NCBI RefSeq assembly: GCF_003173055.1
Contig: NZ_QGLF01000004.1
Span: forward strand, 525,575-589,574
Direction: 5' to 3'
Source of the DNA: Zavarzinia compransoris
GTDB lineage: Bacteria; Pseudomonadota; Alphaproteobacteria; Zavarziniales; Zavarziniaceae
Length of the DNA stretch: 64,000 nt
The position numbers and the translations under genes are program-made. The notes below the pieces were generated by a model, which saw only the letters and a program-made list of their open reading frames with translations, did not search any database and was not told the DNA's origin. Within the stretch, counting starts at the first letter, position 1. Each line of letters begins with the position of its first letter. Positions 60,098 through 64,000 of this stretch are shown here, one piece after another.

Positions 60098-60137
60098 TGC
60101 GGAGCCTTTACCCAAGACCTGCGGGAGGAGTTGGGGT

Positions 60138-60674
60138 ATGAAGCGCCTGTTTGCCATTCTACTTGCGATGTTTGCCATGACCACTGCTGCGGCTGCCGCC
60201 GATCCTGAAAACACCCTTCTGCTCGAACTGAAGGACGGCACCGTCGTCATCGAGCTGCGCCCGGACCTGGCGCCGAACCATGTCGCGCGGATCAAGGAAC
60301 TGACCCGCCAGGGGTTCTATGACGGCATCCTCTTCCATCGCGTGATCGAGGGCTTCATGGCCCAGACCGGCGATCCGACCGGCACCGGCATGGGCGGCTC
60401 GGGCAAGAAGCTGAAGGCCGAATTCACCAACGAGCCGTTCGTGCGCGGCACGCTCGGCATGGCCCGGGCCCAGAGCCCGGATTCGGCGGACAGCCAGTTC
60501 TTCATCTGCTTCCAGCCGGCTCGTTTCCTCGACGGCCAGTATACCGTGCTCGGCCGCGTCATCTCGGGCATGGAATTCGTCGACAAGATCAAGCGCGGCC
60601 TCGGCCAGTCCGGCTCGGTGCCGGCGCCGCAGGACAAGATCATTTCGCTGAAGGTCCAGGCCGACGTGAAGTAA
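60138..60674 (+). CDS. Exported peptidyl-prolyl cis-trans isomerase, cyclophilin type
   Basis: Protein-folding helper of 178 residues. Signal peptide [20 protein letters not shown] with cleavage near residue 20, so periplasmic. The active-site Arg is in [20 protein letters not shown] near 55-75, followed by GTGMGGSG, and [20 protein letters not shown] near 122-141 is the second core motif. GCGGGAGGAG stands before the ATG. It lies between coaD and queA and ends at a terminator. Confidence 0.95.
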   Translation: MKRLFAILLAMFAMTTAAAAADPENTLLLELKDGTVVIELRPDLAPNHVARIKELTRQGFYDGILFHRVIEGFMAQTGDPTGTGMGGSGKKLKAEFTNEPFVRGTLGMARAQSPDSADSQFFICFQPARFLDGQYTVLGRVISGMEFVDKIKRGLGQSGSVPAPQDKIISLKVQADVK

Positions 60675-60696
60675 TCCCGCCCTCAAGGCGTGCTGC

Positions 60697-60728
60697 GATG
60701 GCCGGGATTTCCCGGCCATCGTGTTTTT
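60697..60728 (+). terminator. Rho-independent terminator after the cyclophilin gene
   Basis: A perfect 10-bp stem, GATGGCCGGG with CCCGGCCATC (60697-60706 and 60711-60720), a four-base loop and then GTGTTTTTGG. The TGTTTTTGG motif recurs about 17 bases on, just before queA. Closes the gyrA-coaD-ppi unit. Confidence 0.85.
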
Positions 60729-60763
60729 GGGCCATCCTGTTTTTGGCCATCGGGTGACGGGAC

Positions 60764-61807
60764 ATGAAGGTCGCCGATTTCGATTTCGCTCTGCCTGCCG
60801 ACCGGATCGCGGTTCGCCCCGCGGTGCCGCGCGAGGCGGCCCGGCTGCTGCGCGTCACCGCCGACGGCCTTGCCGATTTCACGGTCGGCGACCTGCCGGC
60901 CCTGCTGCGCCGGGGCGATCTTCTCGTCCTCAACGACACCAAGGTGATTCCGGCCCGGCTCGAGGGCCTGATCGGCGCGGGGCGGGTCGAACTGAACCTG
61001 ATCCGCGCCGTCGACGGCCGCACCTGGGATTGCCTGGCCCGGCCGGGCAAGCGCTTCCGCCCCGGCGCCGTGGTCCGCTTCGGCGACCGGCTGGCGGCGA
61101 CGGTGCGGGCCAAGGATCCGGAAGGCACCATCACCCTCGAATTCGACCGGGCGGGCGCCGATCTGATGGCCGCGCTGGATGCGGTCGGGACCATGCCCCT
61201 GCCGCCCTATATCGCCCGGAAACGGACGCCCGACGCGCAGGACCGGGCGGATTACCAGCCGGTCTTCGCGGCACGGGAGGGCGCGGTGGCGGCGCCGACC
61301 GCGAGCCTGCACCTGACGCCCGATCTCCTCGCCCGGCTGGAGGCCATGGGGGTGGAGCGGACCATGGTCACCCTTCATGTCGGCGCCGGCACGTTCCTGC
61401 CGGTGAAGGTGGAGGATACCCGCGACCACCGCATGCATGCCGAATGGGGCGAAGTGACGGCGGCGGCGGCCGAGGCGATCGGCCGCGCCCGGCGCGAGGG
61501 GCGGCGGGTGATCGCGGTCGGCACCACTGCGCTGCGCCTGATCGAAAGTGCGGCGGCGCCGGACGGCACCCTGTCGCCCTATGCGGGCTGGACCGATATC
61601 TTCATCACCCCCGGCTATCGCTTCCGGGCGGTCGATGTCCTGATGACCAATTTCCACCTGCCGAAATCGACGCTGTTCATGCTGGTTTCGGCGCTGGCCG
61701 GCACGGAGCGCATGAAGGCCGCCTATGCCCATGCGGTCGAGGCGGGCTACCGCTTCTATTCCTATGGCGATGCCAGCCTGATCGACCGCCTGGAGGTTCC
61801 GGCATGA
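60764..61807 (+). CDS. queA: S-adenosylmethionine:tRNA ribosyltransferase-isomerase QueA
   Basis: Adds the cyclopentenyl ring precursor in queuosine synthesis on tRNA. 347 residues, starting [20 protein letters not shown]. Family motifs: [18 protein letters not shown] near 50-67, [39 protein letters not shown], and the C-terminal [19 protein letters not shown] with [15 protein letters not shown]. It overlaps tgt by four bases, pairing two steps of the same pathway. Confidence 0.97.
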   Translation: MKVADFDFALPADRIAVRPAVPREAARLLRVTADGLADFTVGDLPALLRRGDLLVLNDTKVIPARLEGLIGAGRVELNLIRAVDGRTWDCLARPGKRFRPGAVVRFGDRLAATVRAKDPEGTITLEFDRAGADLMAALDAVGTMPLPPYIARKRTPDAQDRADYQPVFAAREGAVAAPTASLHLTPDLLARLEAMGVERTMVTLHVGAGTFLPVKVEDTRDHRMHAEWGEVTAAAAEAIGRARREGRRVIAVGTTALRLIESAAAPDGTLSPYAGWTDIFITPGYRFRAVDVLMTNFHLPKSTLFMLVSALAGTERMKAAYAHAVEAGYRFYSYGDASLIDRLEVPA

Positions 61808-62931
61808 CCGCCCTTGATTTCGGCTTCACGGTGGAGGCGCGGGACGGCATGGCCCGGGCCGGCCATGTGCGCACTGCCCGCGGCGTGATCCGTACCCCCG
61901 CCTTCATGCCGGTGGGCACGGCGGCAACGGTGAAGGCCTGCATGCCCGAAACCGTGCGCGCGGCGGGGGCCGACATCATTCTCGGCAATACCTATCACCT
62001 GATGCTGCGGCCGGGGGCGGAACGGGTGGCGCGGCTGGGCGGCCTGCATGCCTTCATGAACTGGCCGCACCCGATCCTGACCGACAGCGGCGGCTTCCAG
62101 GTCATGTCGCTGTCGTCGCTGCGCAAGATCACGGAGGAGGGGGTCACCTTCCAGTCCCATATCGACGGCAGCAAGCACGCCATGTCGCCCGAGCGTTCGA
62201 TCGAGATCCAGCGCCTGCTCGACAGCGATATTGCCATGCAGCTCGACGAATGCGTCGCCCTGCCGGCAACGCGGGACGAGGCGGCCCGGGCCATGGAGCT
62301 TTCGCTCCGCTGGGCCCGGCGCTCGAAGACGGCCTTCTACGCCAGCGAGCCGCCCCCGGGCCGGGCGATCTTCGGCATCGTGCAGGGCGGCACCGATGCG
62401 GACCTGCGCCGGGCCTCGGCCGAAGGGCTGGTCGAGATCGGCTTTCCGGGCTATGCCCTGGGCGGCCTTGCGGTGGGCGAGCCGCAGGCGGAGATGTTCG
62501 CGACCATCGCCGCGACCACGCCCCATCTGCCCGGGGACAAGCCGCGCTACCTGATGGGCGTGGGCAAGCCCGCCGATATCGTCGGCGCCGTGGCGCGCGG
62601 CATCGACATGTTCGACTGCGTGATCCCGACCCGTTCCGGCCGGAACGGCCAGGCCTTCACGCGCAGCGGCGCGCTCAATATCCGCAACGCCAAATTCGCC
62701 GAGGACAAGCGCCCGCTGGACGAGCGCTGCCATTGCCCGGCCTGCCGCGCCTATAGCCGCGCCTATCTTCACCATCTGGTGAAGGCCGAGGAAATCCTGG
62801 GCGCCATGCTCATGACCGCGCATAATCTGCGCCATTATCAGGACTTGACGGCGGGCCTGCGCACGGCGATCCGCCGCGGCCGCCTCGACGCCTTCGTCGA
62901 AGCCTTCGAGGGCGGCGGCGCTGACTATTGA
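61804..62931 (+). CDS. tgt: Queuine/preQ1 tRNA-guanine transglycosylase
   Basis: Swaps the wobble guanine of tRNA-Asp, Asn, His and Tyr for preQ1. 375 residues from ATG 61804. The nucleophile Asp is in [20 protein letters not shown] near 262, the base-binding Asp in [13 protein letters not shown] near 95, and the zinc ligands are the Cys set CHCPACRAY with the later His ([20 protein letters not shown] and [12 protein letters not shown] region). Overlaps queA (ATGA) and is followed by tRNA-Lys. Confidence 0.97.
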   Translation: MTALDFGFTVEARDGMARAGHVRTARGVIRTPAFMPVGTAATVKACMPETVRAAGADIILGNTYHLMLRPGAERVARLGGLHAFMNWPHPILTDSGGFQVMSLSSLRKITEEGVTFQSHIDGSKHAMSPERSIEIQRLLDSDIAMQLDECVALPATRDEAARAMELSLRWARRSKTAFYASEPPPGRAIFGIVQGGTDADLRRASAEGLVEIGFPGYALGGLAVGEPQAEMFATIAATTPHLPGDKPRYLMGVGKPADIVGAVARGIDMFDCVIPTRSGRNGQAFTRSGALNIRNAKFAEDKRPLDERCHCPACRAYSRAYLHHLVKAEEILGAMLMTAHNLRHYQDLTAGLRTAIRRGRLDAFVEAFEGGGADY

Positions 62932-63001
62932 CCTTTCGGCCAGCCCCCCTCTATGGTGCCCCCCCGCGTGAGCCACCGACTCACGCAGGCCTTTGCAGTG
63001 T

Positions 63002-63077
63002 GAGCCGGTAGCTCAGTCGGTAGAGCACGTGACTTTTAATCATGTGGTCGCGGGTTCGATTCCCGCCCGGCTCACCA
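63002..63077 (+). tRNA. tRNA-Lys (anticodon TTT)
   Basis: A full cloverleaf: acceptor GAGCCGG with CCGGCTC, D arm GCTC/GAGC, anticodon stem CGTGA/TCATG with loop CTTTTAA, T arm CGCGGG-type stem with TTCGATT loop, and encoded CCA. It lies 70 bases after tgt. Confidence 0.95.
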
Positions 63078-63373
63078 CTTCTCCTCGATCCAGGATTTCG
63101 GCACACCGGCCTTGAGTCCCCGCCCCGATGGGTGGCCGGCGAAGCGCCGGAGATCCCGCTTGCCGGGAATCTTCTATTTGAATCATCTGTCTGGCCCTGG
63201 GCCGCTTACCCAATTTGGGCAGACAATGCCTAAATCGGCAGCAAAACTATGTCCGAAATGTGATGCGGCGATGGATTCAAGGGCGGGAACAGTGATCAAT
63301 ATATAGGCAAAGGGGCGGCATCAGGCGTCGCTCCATTTTTTGTGCGCCGCAATCCCGGCCGGAGGTAAACCCC
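63078..63373. other. 296-base gap, locally lower in GC, no firm gene
   Basis: Between tRNA-Lys and the exported protein. It contains a 6-bp hairpin CCGGCG-AAG-CGCCGG at 63136-63150, an AT-richer stretch at 63170-63310 with TATATA at 63300, and a tiny frame at 63226-63306 encoding 26 residues with a CPKC motif. None is convincing as a functional element. Confidence 0.4.
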
Positions 63374-64000
63374 ATGCAGCGTCGGAAATGCAGAAATGCC
63401 CTGCTGAACTCGACGTCCCTTCTCCCCGTGCGGGTTGCGCTGGTGACATCGATCATCACCGCGATGACGGGCCAGGCCTTCGCCAATGCCGGCGCCGCGC
63501 AGCTCGAGACGGTTGCGGCGCCTTCGGCCGTGACCTCGCTGGCGCGCCAGATGCTGACCGATCCCGGCCAGGTGAAGTCGCTGATCCGGGGCAATCTCTC
63601 GACGCTGGGCATCGCGCCCGATGCGGCCGACCTCGAGGCCTATATCGCGGCGGTCGCCGATGCGGTTCAGGGGGGCGAACTGATCTCGGTCGTGCGGGCC
63701 CTGCAGAATGTCGCTGCGGCTCAGCGGCTGGACCTGTCCCCCGGTTCCGGCACCGCCTCGGGCGCAACGGAAGCGGCGACCGTCAGCCCCGCCGTCCTGA
63801 TCGGTGCCGGCGTCGGCATCGCCGCCGCCGTCACCACCGCGATCATCGTTGCTGAAAACAACAACGGGAAAAAGGCAACGCCGACCCCCACGCCGACGCC
63901 GACCCCCACGCCGACGCCGACCCCCACGCCGACGCCGACCCCCACGCCGACGCCGACCCCCACGCCGACGCCGACCCCCACGCCGACGCCGACCCCCACG
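63374..64000 (+). CDS. Exported protein with Thr-Pro repeat (3' end outside window)
   Basis: Not recognised. ATG 63374 has GGAGG eight bases upstream. The first 37 or so residues form a long signal peptide (ARG/LYS-rich start, then VRVALVTSIITAMTGQAFA). A helical Ala-rich domain of about 100 residues follows (VTSLARQMLTDPGQVKSLIR, LEAYIAAVADAVQGGELISV). Next comes a hydrophobic Gly/Ala stretch near 145-165 (AVLIGAGVGIAAAVTTAIIV) that may be a membrane helix, then from residue 169 an uninterrupted Thr-Pro repeat to the window edge. The layout suggests an anchored domain with a stiff periplasm-spanning arm; what lies beyond is unseen. Confidence 0.7.
   Translation, partial: MQRRKCRNALLNSTSLLPVRVALVTSIITAMTGQAFANAGAAQLETVAAPSAVTSLARQMLTDPGQVKSLIRGNLSTLGIAPDAADLEAYIAAVADAVQGGELISVVRALQNVAAAQRLDLSPGSGTASGATEAATVSPAVLIGAGVGIAAAVTTAIIVAENNNGKKATPTPTPTPTPTPTPTPTPTPTPTPTPTPTPTPTPTPTPTPT
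63878..64000 (+). repeat. 18-bp tandem repeat encoding Thr-Pro
   Basis: A shortened first unit at 63878-63889, then six full copies of ACGCCGACGCCGACCCCC from 63890 to 63997, and the start of a seventh at the edge. Each unit encodes TPTPTP. Copies are identical, so the array is probably young and prone to length change. The opposite strand reads as a Val-Gly run that is only a shadow. Confidence 0.95.

Noticed and set aside
63721..63999. Val-Gly repeat protein on the minus strand
   Set aside because: It is the reverse reading of the Thr-Pro array, while the plus strand has a ribosome site and signal peptide.
63878..64000. CRISPR-like array
   Set aside because: The 18-bp units are directly adjacent with no spacers and keep a reading frame.

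Overview
This window is a very GC-rich chromosomal segment of an alphaproteobacterium. The signs are an RpoD with a long acidic insertion, a GTTC-N7-GTTC SOS box of the alphaproteobacterial LexA type, the gene order gyrA-coaD-ppi-queA-tgt, the order rpsF-rpsR-rplI, an L9 with an acidic tail, and a PmtA-like phospholipid methyltransferase. A Rhodospirillales-like lineage is my best guess from gene order, but it is not proven. High GC leaves very long open frames opposite real genes; these were set aside.

Layout. 1-5.4 kb: end of dnaG, rpoD with a strong terminator, a beta carbonic anhydrase, tRNA-Ile2(CAT), hisI and zur. 5.4-12 kb: an RND efflux operon (adaptor, permease, EamA exporter), a Skp-like chaperone and a phospholipid methyltransferase-like gene, all on the minus strand. 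12.3-17.1 kb: rpsU, panB and the conserved yfgM-bamB-der block. 17.1-26.5 kb: a tightly packed minus-strand run dnaB-alr-mlaE-mlaF-radA-cvpA-purF-SDR-cysE. 26.6-31.1 kb: a YbaL-type antiporter, cyclopropane fatty acid synthase and the S6-S18-L9 operon. 31.5-36.3 kb: fabD-fabG-acpP-fabF-mltG plus a TfoX-N gene. 36.3-39.7 kb: glutathione peroxidase, trmFO and an amidase.

39.8-46.7 kb is the accessory part: a copper-type TonB receptor carrying the CxxxM and HxM signature of OprC/NosA, a DUF2946 partner, three TetR regulators (two with clear dyad operators and probably leaderless mRNAs), a VOC-like protein, a RidA protein, map, and a DUF559 gene bracketed by large palindromic repeats. 46.7-56.5 kb: uvrA and ssb diverging from an SOS box, gpsA, a parDE toxin-antitoxin module lying between two 18-bp copies of the gpsA 3' end, an OmpA-like protein, a small exported protein, a PF10118 metal-dependent hydrolase, an Lrp regulator, an Asp/Glu racemase and a MarC protein. 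56.8-64 kb: gyrA-coaD-cyclophilin-queA-tgt, tRNA-Lys(TTT) and the start of an exported protein with a Thr-Pro repeat that runs off the window.

Most of the window is housekeeping: replication, sigma factor, fatty acid and envelope synthesis, ribosome, tRNA modification. I found no CRISPR array, prophage or transposase. The most unusual items are the gpsA/parDE insertion scar, the palindrome-bracketed DUF559 gene, and the TetR-VOC-RidA-TetR-map cluster with its start-codon operators.
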